Source: Flaccisagitta enflata
Lineage: Eukaryota; Chaetognatha; Sagittoidea; Aphragmophora
Length of the DNA: 64,000 bases
Reading direction: 5' to 3'
Assembly: GCA_965153355.1 (NCBI GenBank)
Contig: OZ231127.1
Location: 51,460,001 to 51,524,000, forward strand
In this document: positions 1-64,000 of the stretch, piece after piece
How the letters are laid out: each line of letters begins with the position of its first letter
Position numbering within the stretch: position 1 is the stretch's first letter
The notes under the pieces: generated by a model
Seen by the model: only the letters and a program-made list of their open reading frames with translations
Database searches by the model: none
What the model was told of the DNA's origin: nothing
Program-made: the position numbers and the translations under genes

Positions 1-75
1 AATCTTTATGGATTGGACCAGAATTAAAAAATAATGGTGAGGTCAATATTTGTCCAGCTAGTTGATCTTGAGTAA

Positions 76-271
76 AACAAGGCCGGATACACGGCTACCC
101 TAGTCGTGTGCGGGTGGGCAGGAGCAGGGCTGGAGAAGGTCACCAGAGCATTTGGGCAGGAGCAGTAGGCTCAAATAGCTCCAAAACCTCGAAAAAGTAA
201 AAAGGGGACCAACCAACCGACCGACCGACCGACATAGCGGGGTGTAGAGTCGCGTAGCACGCGACTAAAAA
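76..271 (-). mobile_element. GTCGCG-hairpin element
   Basis: It runs from AACAAGGCCGGATACACGGC to GTCGCGTAGCACGCGACTAA. The inside has GGGCAGGAGCAG and a short CCGA tetranucleotide run. Confidence 0.75.
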
Positions 272-479
272 TTGGCTGTTGTGCGTTATGGTAACCCTGC
301 CTTGTTGAATTACTGTTGCTTTGTTCTCTAATATGGCAGATTGAGTTTTGTATGTAAATGTGTGATTATCATTTTTTAGCGCTGCCCCTGCCCAACCACA
401 TACAACTTTTGTCCTTTGTAAAGCTTGTTATGAGCTGGGAAAAGTCAGAGTTCTTCAATCTTGCCTAAACCCCCAAACC

Positions 480-878
480 ATAATAGCCACTTTCAAGGGC
501 AAACTCTGCCGTGCCCACCGACTTTGCTCCTCCCGTGACCAAACCCAAAAACAAATAAACTTCCTCCTTGACCTCTATGAAGATAAGTGCTATGACAGAG
601 CCAAACTTACTGCCACTGCTGCCGAATACAAACCCCCATCCTCATCTCAGCCCAGGACAAAGGAATGCAACAAACGCACACACACCAGCAGTCAAAGCAG
701 CGATGAGGAAACCATACCTGAGAATTCGTTTGATGTATTACCATTCAAAGATGACAATTCCACAGATGAAGAATACAAACCATTTGCACGCATCCCATTC
801 ATCCCAGGAGGCATCTCATACCGCATAAAACGTTCACTCACTAAAGCAGGGATAAACACATGCTTCACATCTGGCTTT
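480..878 (+). pseudogene. Decayed retroelement reverse-transcriptase 3' fragment
   Basis: One frame is open from about 480 to beyond 878: GKLCRAHRLCSSRDQTQKQI, FLLDLYEDKCYDRAKL and IPFIPGGISYRIKRSLTKAG. These resemble the C-terminal part of non-LTR or Penelope-like reverse transcriptases. No catalytic core is present. The frame runs on into the minisatellite at 890-1200. Confidence 0.5.
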
Positions 879-889
879 TTACTGGTTTC

Positions 890-1310
890 TGTGTGTCCGT
901 CTCCCCCCTCAAAGTCTCAAAACAGGCCTCTGAGATCCCAAATCAGGCTTTTCAGACCCCAATTCAGACCTTACCCAAATCAGGCCTCTCAGACCCTAAA
1001 TCAGGCCATCCAGACCCTAAATCACGCCTCTCAGATCCCAACTAGGGGTTTCAGACCCTAAAACAGGCCACTCAGATCCCAAATCAGGCCTCTCAGACCC
1101 CAAATCAGGCCTTTCAGACCCCCAATCAAGCATCTCAGACCCCAAACCACGCCTCTCAAACCCAAAATCAGGCCTCTCAGCCCCCCAAAGCAGCTTCTCA
1201 AACCAGAGAAAATTGCCCTTTGTGGAATCATAGGTCATCGGCCCCTTCAGGGCCACTGCCCTTCTCATCATGTCATTCCCACATACACTAAGGGGCATCG
1301 GGTAGCGCTG
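890..1310. repeat. Minisatellite (~22 bp) with one foldback-element end
   Basis: About 15 units of the type AAATCAGGCCTCTCAGACCC occupy 890-1200. The stretch 1230-1310 carries GGCCACTGCCC and GGGGCATCGGGTA, the right end of the foldback family seen again at 47.9-48.0 kb. Confidence 0.7.
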
Positions 1311-1312
1311 CC

Positions 1313-3060
1313 CATGAAACGCTTTTGGGACTATTACATGCTGTTAGCATCCTTTATTTTACACAGATAAAAGTCTACAATACATTGATTTAATGTGTGA
1401 AAGTGCACCCTACATCAACGGAGCCATTCATTTTGTAGTATCATTTTCCTTTCAACGTTCACCTTTATTAGGCATACAACTGCCTAACTGATACACTGAT
1501 ATAGCAATTACTTTGAATACAGTTGCATCTATATTGTGAATTGTTGGCTTTCCGTAATGATGGAGATACATAAGCTAAAAAGTCCAAAAAGCTCATTTGC
1601 ATATTGCAGTAAATTAAGATCTTGAACGATCACATATAGCAGTTTTATAAAACTGTGATTAACATATTGCAACCGTCTAAGAATAGATTTATCTAGTGAT
1701 CAATCATAGTTTTTTGATATTTCAATGATTAACATTGGTTTTATTGACCTTCAAAAATCTATTTTTTATTCTCTTTTCACCCCTTAGTTGAAAACGGCAT
1801 ATGTTTATAGTATACAATTTTCATGTCATCCAGCCGCCTCTATACCTTGACTTCATTTGACCCATGCTACCTGTAGTTTGGTAAAATTGTAGCTTTTTTT
1901 GCTTGGAACAGCTAGCCAAAAGGCTTATGTCGTTATATTACCTCTGAAATGAAAGCTAGAAACCCATTTTGACCTAGAGGGGTGGTAACTATTTGTGTGC
2001 ATGTTTATTATGTCTCTTTGTATATGAATGTATCTGAGACAAGAATAACATGTTTAGCTTCACAACCCATAGATCTTGTCACCATGGCTGAGCCATTTAT
2101 CGTGGTGTCCATTGGCTTGAAATTTTTTTTCTTCGAGGTGACTGGTATCAATTTTTGAAGAATGATTCAAACCTAGTATTTGATATGTCTCTCATGTCTC
2201 AACCCCAGTCTCAGTCCCCAGTCCCCAGATTTTGGCTCAAAGTCTCACCCCTGTCTCGGCTTTCTCTATGGTGGTGGATGAGAAAAATTTGCCAGAGTCC
2301 CCAGACAGGATGTTCTTAAAAACAGTGTTCTTATAAAAATAAAAGCGTGTATAACACTGTACAGTAGGACCCCGCCTCATCGGTCACATTGGGACTAAAG
2401 ATTTTTCATGTTTATCTCAGGTTCATCTTTAAAGAGATCGTGAAATCACATCAAAAACTATCATTTTGGACCTTAAAATGTTGACCTTTATTGATGGGGA
2501 ACCTTTAGAAGCGGATCTGTTATTTCGGGGTTCCACTGTATATGGTTACTAATATATGTGAATTAGTCGTTTGTCGTGTGTGAACTAGTCGATTGTCGTC
2601 TGTGAACTAATCGTTTGCTTTTGGCGTTGGACAGGAGCTATAGCTAAGAGCAGTGATGTAAAAGAAAAATTGTTACCGGCCATAGAGCAGCAAATTCGCA
2701 ACGAAAAAATAATTTCAAAAGCCTCATATTTCGCTTGGTCTTTTTTTCCCCCTCTTATTTTGGGCACTTGCTCGAAGACAACAAGGTCAAGATATAGCGA
2801 AAGTAACCGCCTCTCTGATTTTTTATTAGTGATAAAGAACAAGTGAATGAATTAATAAATGAATGAATGAACGAACGACAGAATGAAAATGAATGGAAAG
2901 CATGAGTTAGTATTAGGAAAAAAGTCGTCGCACGTCCAAATTGGCCGTTTTACGCTGCTTATGCGTTTGCGTGACCGATCGACCGACGAACATGACCTCT
3001 TGTGGATGTCCGAGGGTGCACATAGAAAGCACGAGGAACTCTGATGAATCTTATGATGCC
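1313..3060. other. Unassigned AT-rich stretch
   Basis: Apart from the MITE at 2362-2538 I see only AT-rich sequence without credible ORFs or splice-flanked exons. A short AATG/AACG repeat lies at 2845-2880. Confidence 0.5.
2362..2538. mobile_element. Pogo/Tigger-like MITE
   Basis: The ends are CAGTAGGACCCCG and CGGGGTTCCACTG, inverted with few mismatches, flanked by TA on both sides (2360-2361 and 2539-2540). CAGTGGAACC-type ends and a TA target fit the pogo branch. It has no coding capacity. Confidence 0.6.
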
Positions 3061-3061
3061 C

Positions 3062-3220
3062 TTTTTAGTCGCGGACACGCGACTCTACACCTTGCCGTGT
3101 CGGTCGGTCCGTCCGTCCGTCCGTCGGTCCGTCCGTCACATTTCTAAATTCTGAGCGGTTTTTGCGGTACTGCTCCAGCCCAACGGTCCGCGACTGGATT
3201 GCCGTGTATCCGGCCTTGTT
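3062..3220 (+). mobile_element. GTCGCG-hairpin element
   Basis: TTTTTAGTCGCGGACACGCG starts the hairpin end; GTCCG tetranucleotides and CCGTGTATCCGGCCTTGTT complete the copy. The far-end stem copy reads CGCGACT. Confidence 0.75.
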
Positions 3221-3402
3221 CAATATGAAATCCCCTGAAAGACAACAACATCCTTCTCATATCTTACATCACTTGTTGATGTTTAAGATAATCACTCCCT
3301 TCTTATTCAATAAAAGAGAATGTTTTGAATAGAAAATTAGACCAGAGAAAGGCGGCGAAATCATAAGTTCCGAATGCATTTTTCAATATCTTCAGAGCCA
3401 AG

Positions 3403-3456
3403 ATGGCGTCCCAATTCGTCGGATCATTTTTCGGGGCGCAAATATACTCCAAATAG
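3403..3456 (+). promoter_or_regulatory. Possible 5'-UTR with upstream ORF
   Basis: A 17-codon ORF (MASQFVGSFFGAQIYSK) closes 34 nt before the SLC7 start. Its ATG lies in CCAAGATGGCGTC, which resembles a YY1-type AAGATGGCG promoter/initiator motif. Whether it is transcribed is inference. Confidence 0.3.
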
Positions 3457-3490
3457 AAATAACAACAACAATAGCGCCAAAAGTCTGGAC

Positions 3491-17697
<14,207 letters not shown>

Positions 17698-17700
17698 GCA

Positions 17701-17849
17701 TATAGTTGTGGTGGTGGTGGGGGTGGTGGTGGTAGTGAGGTCGGTGGTCGTGGTCGTGGTCGTGGTGGTGGTTATGGTGAGGATGAAAATGATGGTGGTG
17801 GTAGTGGTGGCTGGGAGTGTTGGTGGTGGTGATGCTAGTAGAGAGAAAT

Positions 17850-17923
<74 letters not shown>

Positions 17924-17960
17924 GTGGTGATGGTAATGATGATGTTGATGATGATTACCT
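17701..17960. repeat. GGT and GAT repeats after the SLC7 stop
   Basis: GTGGTG-rich sequence (17701-17840) and about 24 GAT units (17851-17922), probably within the 3' UTR. Confidence 0.9.
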
Positions 17961-18070
17961 ATGCGCTTGTCAGCAATGCATGAATGTTATTGAGAATATG
18001 GATGAGAATGAGTCGTTCATATGTATTCCGTCATTCTGTTATTGTGAATCTCTTCTGCTGTTTGCAGTTC

Positions 18071-18076
18071 AATAAA
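18071..18076 (+). promoter_or_regulatory. Candidate polyadenylation signal of the SLC7 gene
   Basis: AATAAA lies 374 nt after the stop codon, past a GGT/GAT-rich 3' stretch. It is the first canonical hexamer downstream. Confidence 0.45.
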
Positions 18077-18079
18077 TGA

Positions 18080-19985
18080 ATCATATATCTTTTTTTTTCT
18101 TTATTTTCACTTTGGAAGTACATGTATGTTCGGCTGATACAAGCAGGCTCTTCAACTTATCATGTGATTATTTGAAGGCCCTCTTCCATAATTGTAAGAT
18201 TGGGTGTAGTGAGCAATATTGTTCCACTTATCATAGAAAATTGCTATCTGAGGTAATTCTGACCATGGAGAACACATCAGAGCAGTAAATCTTCTCAAGG
18301 GCCTGAATCTGCTCACTAGCTGAAAAGATATCTGATCATTTGCGGACTATCAATCATGACAAGTGCTAAAGTGACGATGAAGCTTTACTAAAGCGCACTC
18401 AAGTAGATCAAATCTTTAATGCTAAATAATTGTTATTGAACCTGAGACTAGTTTTCCTCGTGAGCAACTACGCCTGATAAACGCCTAGCTCCTCACTAAG
18501 TCGGTGGCACTAAACCATACGAAAGCTATCTGAAAAAAAGGAGATTTTGTCAATGAGGGAATGCTGTATTTAAGAATGTGAATAAAGTAATAAGGGAGAG
18601 TAACCGATAATCATGAGTCTTGAAATGCGTAAAAAAAGCACCTGAATTCACATTTACAAAAATGCGCAATTTTAAAGAGAAACGCGGGTGAAACAATCAT
18701 ACAGGAATATCGCCAATCATTGCAATCTCGAGCAAATTTTTCATGTCATCAGAGCCCGAATCACATACTTTAATGAATAACAGGAGTAACTATGTTGTTT
18801 AGATATAGTTAGATAAAAGAACAAATGTATGATAAACAAATAAGTGCAACCTGTAGCTAAAATTTACTTTTTCATCACAAATTTTTGAAAAGATGAAAAC
18901 CCCTGTTTTCTGAAATAGTCCCCCAATACCAGTAAAAAATCCTTTTGACCAATTTTCTTTTAAACATTATTAAATCAATAACTGAACAGTTTGAAAGACG
19001 ATGTGGCAAAAAGTGAGCGAAAATAATGTGGCTCGTTTCAACAATTTTTTTGGGGAAATCTTTTTTGTGTCACGCTGTGTTTTTTTTTTTTTTTTTACAG
19101 TAGATTCTTCAAAAAAAAATTAAATACATCTTGCTCTAGGTATTAGTTTTCACTTTCATAACTCCTCTTCTTCATTTTCTTTTAAAAAAAAAGAACACTC
19201 AAATTAAAGCCATGAAAAGCTTCCTTCTAGTTGGCCCAGTAAGGTGAAATTTTCACTGAAGTGTCTTTCAACCTTTAGGCTACTTTGGCTTAGATTTCTT
19301 CTCACTTGGCCGACTGAAAGCATGCTTCCAGATTTTTGCTGTTAGCATTTTTTATATCAATAATTGTGGAACAGATGATAGTAGATGATGGAACTGAGAA
19401 CGAACGTTGCGATGGTAACGGAGGTGCGCCATGGCATGCTTGCAATTGTATGAGGTGACATGAAAACAAGATGCAATTAAAGAAAAGACAGCGTGAGCAC
19501 ATCTGGACTGGTAACTTTTACACTGGCCCCGATGAATTTTGGTCCTGATCAATTACTGTTATTAATGGGAAAGACCAATCGTCTGATAAGGTTTAATTTC
19601 TAGTTTCTAATTTCCTTAAAAGGAAAATTGTACAAATCCCTTTGATCAAAACTTCATTTGGTTTATACTGAAACTTTTTGCCATAGTTTCTCGACATATT
19701 GGACATATTTCAACCTCCCATCAATTATATCTTTTTCATTCACGTTATGAATAAAATGATAAAAAGAAAATGTGGGGCTCAAAAGCAAGGAATGATAGAA
19801 GTAGATTATTCCATATGCGTAAAGATCAGAATGCGAATCAGATTTTGAACAGCTGATCGCTATCAGCCGAATGTGATATTTGTAAGGGACTATCGATTGG
19901 ATACAGCAAGATAAATCAATCATGCTGATCTTGTAACAAAATATATGAGAAGGTTTTTTTTTCAAATTTAGTTAGTAACGATGAT
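18080..19985. other. Unassigned intergenic stretch
   Basis: AT-rich. It includes a fragment at 18170-18240 (GGCCCTCTTCCATAATTGTA) also found at 7405-7480 and inverted at 38240-38320. No credible gene. Confidence 0.5.
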
Positions 19986-20005
19986 GTACTGATGTAAGAA
20001 ACAGT

Positions 20006-20441
20006 TTTTAGTCGCGTGCACGCGACCCTACACCCTGTTTTGTCCGTCCATCCGTCCGTCGGTCGGTTGGTCGGTCTGTCGAAATTATTATGGGACAAAT
20101 TGTCTTTACACTTACACGCGCAATATAACGTGATCATAACGAAAACCGTAAAAAAGGTTAGCGCCTTTCCCACGCCAGAACTTTCACAGTATCATATGGG
20201 GTATCATTCTGTAGCTTATCACAATACAATTTACCTCACAGAGGCGATTTTTAGTCGCGTGCACGCGACTCTACAACCCGCTTTGTCCGTCGATCGGTTG
20301 GTTGGTCGGTCGGTCGGTCACACTTTTTTTATGATTTTATCTCTTTGACCTCACTGCTCCAGCCCAAATGATCTGTTGACCTCAAATATGGCCCCTGCCC
20401 ACCCGCGAGCGACTTCGGTAGCCGTGTATCCGGCCTTGTTC
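20006..20441 (+). mobile_element. Two GTCGCG-hairpin elements in tandem
   Basis: A partial copy starts at 20006 (AGTCGCGTGCACGCGACC) and a full copy runs 20248-20441. A further start lies at 20872 (GTTGCG variant), directly left of a foldback element. Confidence 0.7.
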
Positions 20442-20964
20442 AATTTCGCCTCCATTCTCGAGAAATTCTACCCCTAAACTTTGGCGGCGGACACCCCCTT
20501 GGAGGTCCAAAAATCTGCCTTGAAGAGTGATCTCGAAAATGGAGGCAAAATCCGAAATTCGCCTTGGTGGTGAAACTTGTACAGAGACAAGCTATTGGAT
20601 GATACCATACACGACCGTGTGGCTATGGTGACATGAGCTGCAAGGGGGGGGCATACCTTTTCCGTGATCTTCACCTGGTAGAGACCCACAGACCACCAAA
20701 TCTCCCCCTGATGGGAAATAAGCCCCTTACGACACTTTATCCCGCTCAAGCCGTAAAGGTTTTCAATAAAATCTTGCTGAATCTTGGACTTATTGATGCT
20801 AGGTCAACAGGCAATGTTGACTTCCTTTTCTCGCTACTCAAATTTGAATTATGGAAGAGTACTTTTCATCTTTTTAGTTGCGGACACGCAATTCTATAAG
20901 AGGCTTTGTCCCTCCGTCGGTCCGTCGGTCCGTTGGAAGCGGTCATCGAGTTGAAAAGTGGGGA

Positions 20965-21500
20965 AATGAGCGTTTTAGAGGCAGCGGCCCCAAAAGGCCG
21001 ATGTCATGTAGGACACAGGGGTGAACTTCCTTACGTCCGTCCGTCCCCCCCCCCCCCCCAAGTTTCTTAATTCTCAAATTCCCATGGAATAACATGGGAA
21101 AATGACAAAATGAAAACATCCCATTGAATAACATGAAAAATTTACAAAAAAATTGAAAAATATAAATTTCCTACCAAATAACATGGAAAATTGATAAAAA
21201 AAAAAGGCAAAATTCCTATTGAAAAACATGGATGATTGGTAAAGAAATGAAAAAAAGATGAAATTCTCATTGAATAACATGGATTATAGATAAAAAAATT
21301 TTTTTAAAAAGTGAAAACTCTCATTGAATATCATGGAAAATTGTCCAAAAGGCCTAAAATTTGCCTTCTCAGGAATCTCAGGATGTAAGGAAATTCACCC
21401 CTGTGTCCTACAGGACATCGGTCCTTTGGGGCCGCTACCCTGCTCTCACTCAACTTCTTCAGCTGATCACTCCAAGCAGGGCATCGGGTACCGCTGACCA
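20965..21500. mobile_element. Foldback element with ~50-bp AT-rich repeat core
   Basis: GGCAGCGGCCCC..ACACAGGGGTGAA at 20982 is matched inverted by TTCACCCCTGTGTCCTACAG and GGGGCCGCTACCC at 21390-21445. The core repeats ATTGAATAACATGGAAAA. The right flank has GGTACCGCTGACCATG. Confidence 0.65.
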
Positions 21501-21875
21501 TGTGCGATCCTTGGATGACTTTTTGTGTATGTTTGAGTGTTGGCGGTGGGTTGGGGTGTGGATGGGGGTTGGATGCCCCTGCCCACCCGTCCGCAACGAT
21601 ATTGTGACCCCGCGTCACTTGTTATCTTCTTTACTATGTAGTCTAAGAACTTCAATGGGGCTCTTATCAGTGAACAAAAAAATCATTTTTACTAACTTGC
21701 TGTAAACCTTCTTTATTGATTTACTTATTTACTGATTTATCTATCTAGGTGTATTTGGTTCAGTTCGGTCTTTTGATTTTCTATTATGAGCCCCGTTGAA
21801 ATACCAAACGTTGCCTTTAGAAGCACGCTGTCATACGGACAAACAGAGAGGCAGTAAGTATGGAGATTCAGAGTG

Positions 21876-22206
<331 letters not shown>

Positions 22207-22249
22207 TGTAGTCTTCATTAGCCATCGTCGTGAAATCTTTGGGACTCAT

Positions 22250-23430
22250 CATTGAACTGCTTTATCAAAACTTCAAAAGACGCGACGCCAAAGGCTAGGC
22301 TGTGAGGTATGTTTTCCTTGTTAGCCCAATTTAGAAGTTACTACGCGATTATGACAAGGCCAAGTACGGGTGCGCCTGCGCCGGGTGTATCGTCAAAGGT
22401 TTGCGGGACAGACCGAACGACCAACCGACCGATGAACTCGACCAGTTATAGAAGTGCGTTGGCGCACCTAAAAAGTTGCATCTCTTGGTAGAATGATAAG
22501 CAAGACAATAATACTTTCTTCTTTTTGTTGTGAAATAAAACGAGAAATGCTAAATTAGAGCTAGATAAAGGTTCAAAATGAGAGCTCTTTTTGGGTTAGA
22601 AATTTGATTGAATATTTGGAGATTGAATTCTAAATTCCGCCATTTAAAGGTGCGGCTATTCATCTAAAAAAAATTATTGCCCTTCTACACACAATTTAAT
22701 CTCAGATTGGTTTCTTTTCTTTGTTATCCTTTTGGAGTAGAATGATAGAGTATGATGGTAGAAAGTCATTGAAAAACCATCTCATAAAACAAGCTATCAT
22801 GATCATGACTGTAAAATATTTCATCACAGTATTTGTAAAAAGAGAGGTTTGGCGCATTGCAAATCACATTTTAACAATTGGCTACGAAGCTCTAGGTACT
22901 TTGTACTATGCTATGTACTTTGTGCAAGACCCAAAAAGAAATTCCTATGATGCAAATCCCAAAATCGATGCAAAAAAAAATCAACCTAGCCTATTATGAA
23001 AAAATACGTTTGAATAAAACTACATATCTCTTGTAACTTTACAAGATTTCCAAATTTTAGTGCTTGTCAACGTATAAAAGCAGAAATGACCGTATTTATT
23101 ACAAACAAGCAACAATGATGTAGTGTAAGAAGCAATGAAGTACCATATATTTAGTGATTGAGAGTAAGTTTCATTCGAGTTCATATGTATTTCTGTAATC
23201 CATCTATAAAATCGGGATGAAAACTGCCTCATTGTATCAAAATGTTATGAATTATAATGTTAATAATAGGGACACATTAAGCGATATAGTTGCAAATGTA
23301 GAATATGCCTACGCCGTAGATCAAAGCGCATCAATTGAAAGTAAAACCTATACAAAAGCGGAACTCCTTTCGGAGTATCGGTGTCTTAAATGTATTACTT
23401 TACTAAAGTCAATTGACCAACTCCAAATAG
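22250..23430. other. Unassigned intergenic stretch
   Basis: AT-rich. A 92-codon ORF (22721-22999) shows no recognisable pattern. A CCGACCGA-like run near 22410 recalls a GTCGCG-element core. Confidence 0.4.
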
Positions 23431-23431
23431 T

Positions 23432-23437
23432 GCTGAG

Positions 23438-23523
<86 letters not shown>
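23432..23523. repeat. CT microsatellite
   Basis: A pure CT tract of about 92 bp with no neighbouring exon recognised. Confidence 0.95.
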
Positions 23524-23527
<4 letters not shown>

Positions 23528-23938
23528 TTCATGCTCTAAGTAAATAAAGTAATTGTCGGTAAATAAAAAGATGGTTTAACACCTGTTTAACAATTATCGT
23601 CCCAACTTTCAACAAGCCAAAACCATAGAAGATATTGAGCCAGTGACTTGAAATTTTTACACAAACTAGCTGGTATGTACAAGTTTTATGTAAAAGACGC
23701 GTGGAGCCCTCCAAGTTCATCTTGCCGGAAAAGAAGTGCATCAAAAATGAGATGCGTCATCAAATTATCATGAATTTTTACCAGAAAAACTCGGATAAAG
23801 GCAAACCATATTTTTGCACAATTGAATGCCGGTAGCAAGCGAGTTTTCTTGCTTAATTGCTTGAGTTGAGAGTGGACAGTCCTTTTCTGCAGCAGAAAGG
23901 CGACGGAATGCCGAAAAAAACTGTCAAAACCTCAAGAA

Positions 23939-24098
23939 ACAAGGCCGGATACACGGCAATCCAGTCGCGGACGGTTGGGCAGGAGCAATAATGCGAAAAC
24001 TGCTCAGAATTCAAAAATGTGACCGACCGACCAACCGACCGACCAACGGACGGACCGATCGACACAGTAAGGTGTAGAGTCGCGTGTCCGCGACTAAA
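23939..24098 (-). mobile_element. GTCGCG-hairpin element
   Basis: AACAAGGCCGGATACACGGC to AGTCGCGTGTCCGCGACTAA, directly beside the foldback element at 24122. Confidence 0.75.
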
Positions 24099-24121
24099 AA
24101 GTGTTGTCAAGATGATGAACA

Positions 24122-24770
24122 GGTCGCCCAAGGGCAATATGTGGTCAGCGATACCCGTTGCCCTGCTTTGCATGATTTTGAATTGGAGTTAGAGGAAGCA
24201 GGGCAGCGGCCCCGAAGGGGACGAAGTCCTGTAGAACACAAGGGGACTTTTGTTCATCCATCCATCCATCCGTCCCCCTTAGGCTCTCACAAGCCTGAAA
24301 TCTGCCCTTTCAAGCCTGAAATATACCCTCTCAAGTTTGAAATCTGCCCTCTCAGGCTTTGAATATGAGAGGGCAGATTTCAGGCCTGGGAGGGCAGATT
24401 TCAGGCCTGAAAGGGCAGATTTCAGGCTTGAGAGGGCAGATTTCAGGCCTGAGAGGGCCAATTTCAGACCTGAGAGGGCAGATTTCAGGCCTGAGAGGGC
24501 AGATTTCAGGCCTGAGAGGATAGATTTAACGGCTGAGAGGGCAGATTTCAGGCCTGAGAGGGCAGATTTCAGGCCTGAGAGGGCAGATTTCAGGCCTGAG
24601 AGGGCAGATTTAGGGCTTGAGAGGGCAGATTCAAGGCCTGAGAGGGCATATTTTAGGTCTGATTGGGTGAATTTTAGGCCTGAGAGGGCCTGGGGGCAAA
24701 CGCACGGAAGGACGGACAAACAAAAGTGTTCTACAGGACTTAGTCCCCTTTGGGGCCGCTGCCCAAAAAC
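24122..24770. mobile_element. Foldback element with 21-bp minisatellite core
   Basis: The left end GCAGCGGCCCCGAAGGGGAC (24202) is mirrored by GTCCCCTTTGGGGCCGCTGC (24743). Between them are about 18 units of GAGAGGGCAGATTTCAGGCC. The 21-bp period keeps frames open on both strands (AERADFRPERADFRP; SGLKSALSGLKSA), so these ORFs are repeat artefacts. Confidence 0.75.
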
Positions 24771-24814
24771 AGAAATTTCACAGTCACTAAGTCGTTATTA
24801 GTGTATTCATTTTA

Positions 24815-25327
24815 CAGTCAGCGGACAAAACACAATAGGTATATATATCACTCTGTTGCTTTTGATTCAACCCACTGATGTTGAACAGAATGCTGTAAAC
24901 AACAACTGATTACAAAATAAAGTTACAAAGTTGGCAAAAATCCAATTTTTCCTAAATAGAATGAGACCTGCAGATTCATACTCCTGATGAAATTCTGAGA
25001 AGTTTGATATGTCACACTTAACACTTTTTGTAAAAAAAATTTTTTTAACATTGTGTTATAATTGAATTAAACAATGATAAAAAAAATTTATTTTCCTGAA
25101 AAAGTATATGTTGTGACATATCAAACTTTTTAGAATTTCATCAGGATTATGAATCTGCAGGTCTCATTCTATTTGGTGAAAGTTGGATTTTTGCCAACTT
25201 TGTAACTTAACAGCCGGCTGTAATTTCAACAACCAGTTGTTGTTTACAGCATTCTGTTCAATATCAGTGGGTTGGATCAAAACCAACGGAGTGATATATA
25301 TACCTATTGTGTTTTGTCTGCTGACTG
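24815..25327. mobile_element. 513-bp inverted-repeat MITE
   Basis: The two ~200-bp arms are inverted copies starting CAGTCAGCGGACAAAACACA. The sequence TTTA flanks both ends (24811-24814 and 25328-25331). TTA-containing targets suggest the PIF/Harbinger group, but that is inference. No ORF. Confidence 0.7.
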
Positions 25328-26192
25328 TTTAATCGTATTTGTTGTTAATGTACTTATTCCAAGTTTTTTTTCTTGAAAATAAGTTAGAATTATGTATTCA
25401 CCCTTATACAAGTCAATGAAATAAGATTTACACTGAAAAAAAGTGTGTTTATTTGCGGACATTTAGCAGTTGGGACGATAATTGTTAAATAGGTGTTATA
25501 TCGAGCGTGGCGAAGCCGGTATATTGCTTAGACCTTAGACATTTGGTAAATGTTTACCTTTAGTCGACCAAAATGTTTACCTTTAGTAGACCAAAATGTT
25601 TACCTTTAGTAGACTCATTCAAAATAGTCTACCTACCTTCATCATCGTAACTGAAAACAAAAAGGCAATAAATATATCCCAAATTTCTCTAAGCCATATT
25701 TACAATCAGCGGCTAAAAAACAATTTTGTAAAAACAAGAAGTCATTGCTCAGAACAATATCTACTACGGATCGAATTTTTTCTACACTCATTGCTGGAAC
25801 GCGTCCTCATATCATAGCTTTTTTAATGAAGCACCTTGACAGTAATTATTCTTGTAATTTTCCTGAGGATGGTCTTATCAAACAATTAAACAGGCCATAT
25901 ATTGACTAAATTACCGAGCCTTCAAAGAACTTTTCTAAATCAATAAGTAGGCCAACAAGCATGCCCTTTTGAATAGATAGATAGACCTTATTTCATCCAT
26001 AAGCAGGCCGCATTTCAAGAATACGTAATCAAGCTGTATTTTCTCTCTTTTTCTACTAACGTTCAAAATTGAAAAAATGAAGTAAAAAAAAAACTTAAAC
26101 CTCACAGTAAAAAAAAAAATATTTAAACGTTGAAATTTGAGATGATTCCATAGAGAGAGGAAAAAAGGAAAATTACGTCTTTTTTCTACGTT

Positions 26193-64000
<37,808 letters not shown>

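Noticed and set aside
22721-22999. 92-codon plus ORF as a gene
   Set aside because: AT-rich, no recognisable motif, no splice or promoter support.
24279-24801. ORFs of 146 and 154 codons (SGLKSAL on minus, PERADFR on plus)
   Set aside because: Both strands stay open because of the 21-bp minisatellite in the foldback element.

Overview
This window is eukaryotic nuclear DNA, most likely from an invertebrate animal. Both genes I can read are split by GT-AG introns, much of the sequence is repeats and microsatellites (several of several hundred bp), and the recognisable proteins are animal-like. I see no operons, bacterial signals, rRNA or tRNA. I cannot name the species.

Gene 1 (plus strand, 3491-17697) is a nine-exon amino-acid transporter light chain of the SLC7 LAT/b0,+AT family. 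It joins in frame to 491 codons plus stop. Its introns hold GTCGCG elements, a 3-kb satellite of 29-bp units (7220-10215), two mariner-like MITEs and long CT/TTG microsatellites. Gene 2 (minus strand, 64000 down to 26193, 5' end outside the window) has thirteen identified exons over 38 kb. It encodes an uncharacterised protein that I read as four diverged copies of a domain of about 110 residues, with a Ser-rich linker in the middle and a Ser/Pro-rich tail. The genes converge; 18.1-26.2 kb between them is repeats and AT-rich sequence. At the left edge, 480-878 is a decayed reverse-transcriptase fragment.

Other layers: (1) about 25 copies of a ~190-bp GTCGCG-hairpin element; (2) foldback elements (GGGCAGCGGCCCC ends) whose centres are a different minisatellite in each copy; (3) several MITEs; (4) a 3.7-kb palindrome at 49.9-53.57 kb inside a gene 2 intron, built of ~173-bp units facing opposite ways on its two sides; (5) many micro- and minisatellites, which generate nearly all the long open reading frames.

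The most unusual observations are the uncharacterised four-repeat protein; two of its exons whose 3' end plus 5' splice site has been tandemly multiplied (76 bp x5 and 54 bp x3); microsatellites abutting splice sites of both genes; and compensatory changes in the hairpins of the GTCGCG element. One short gene 2 exon between 48665 and 29677 is required by reading phase but was not found with confidence.
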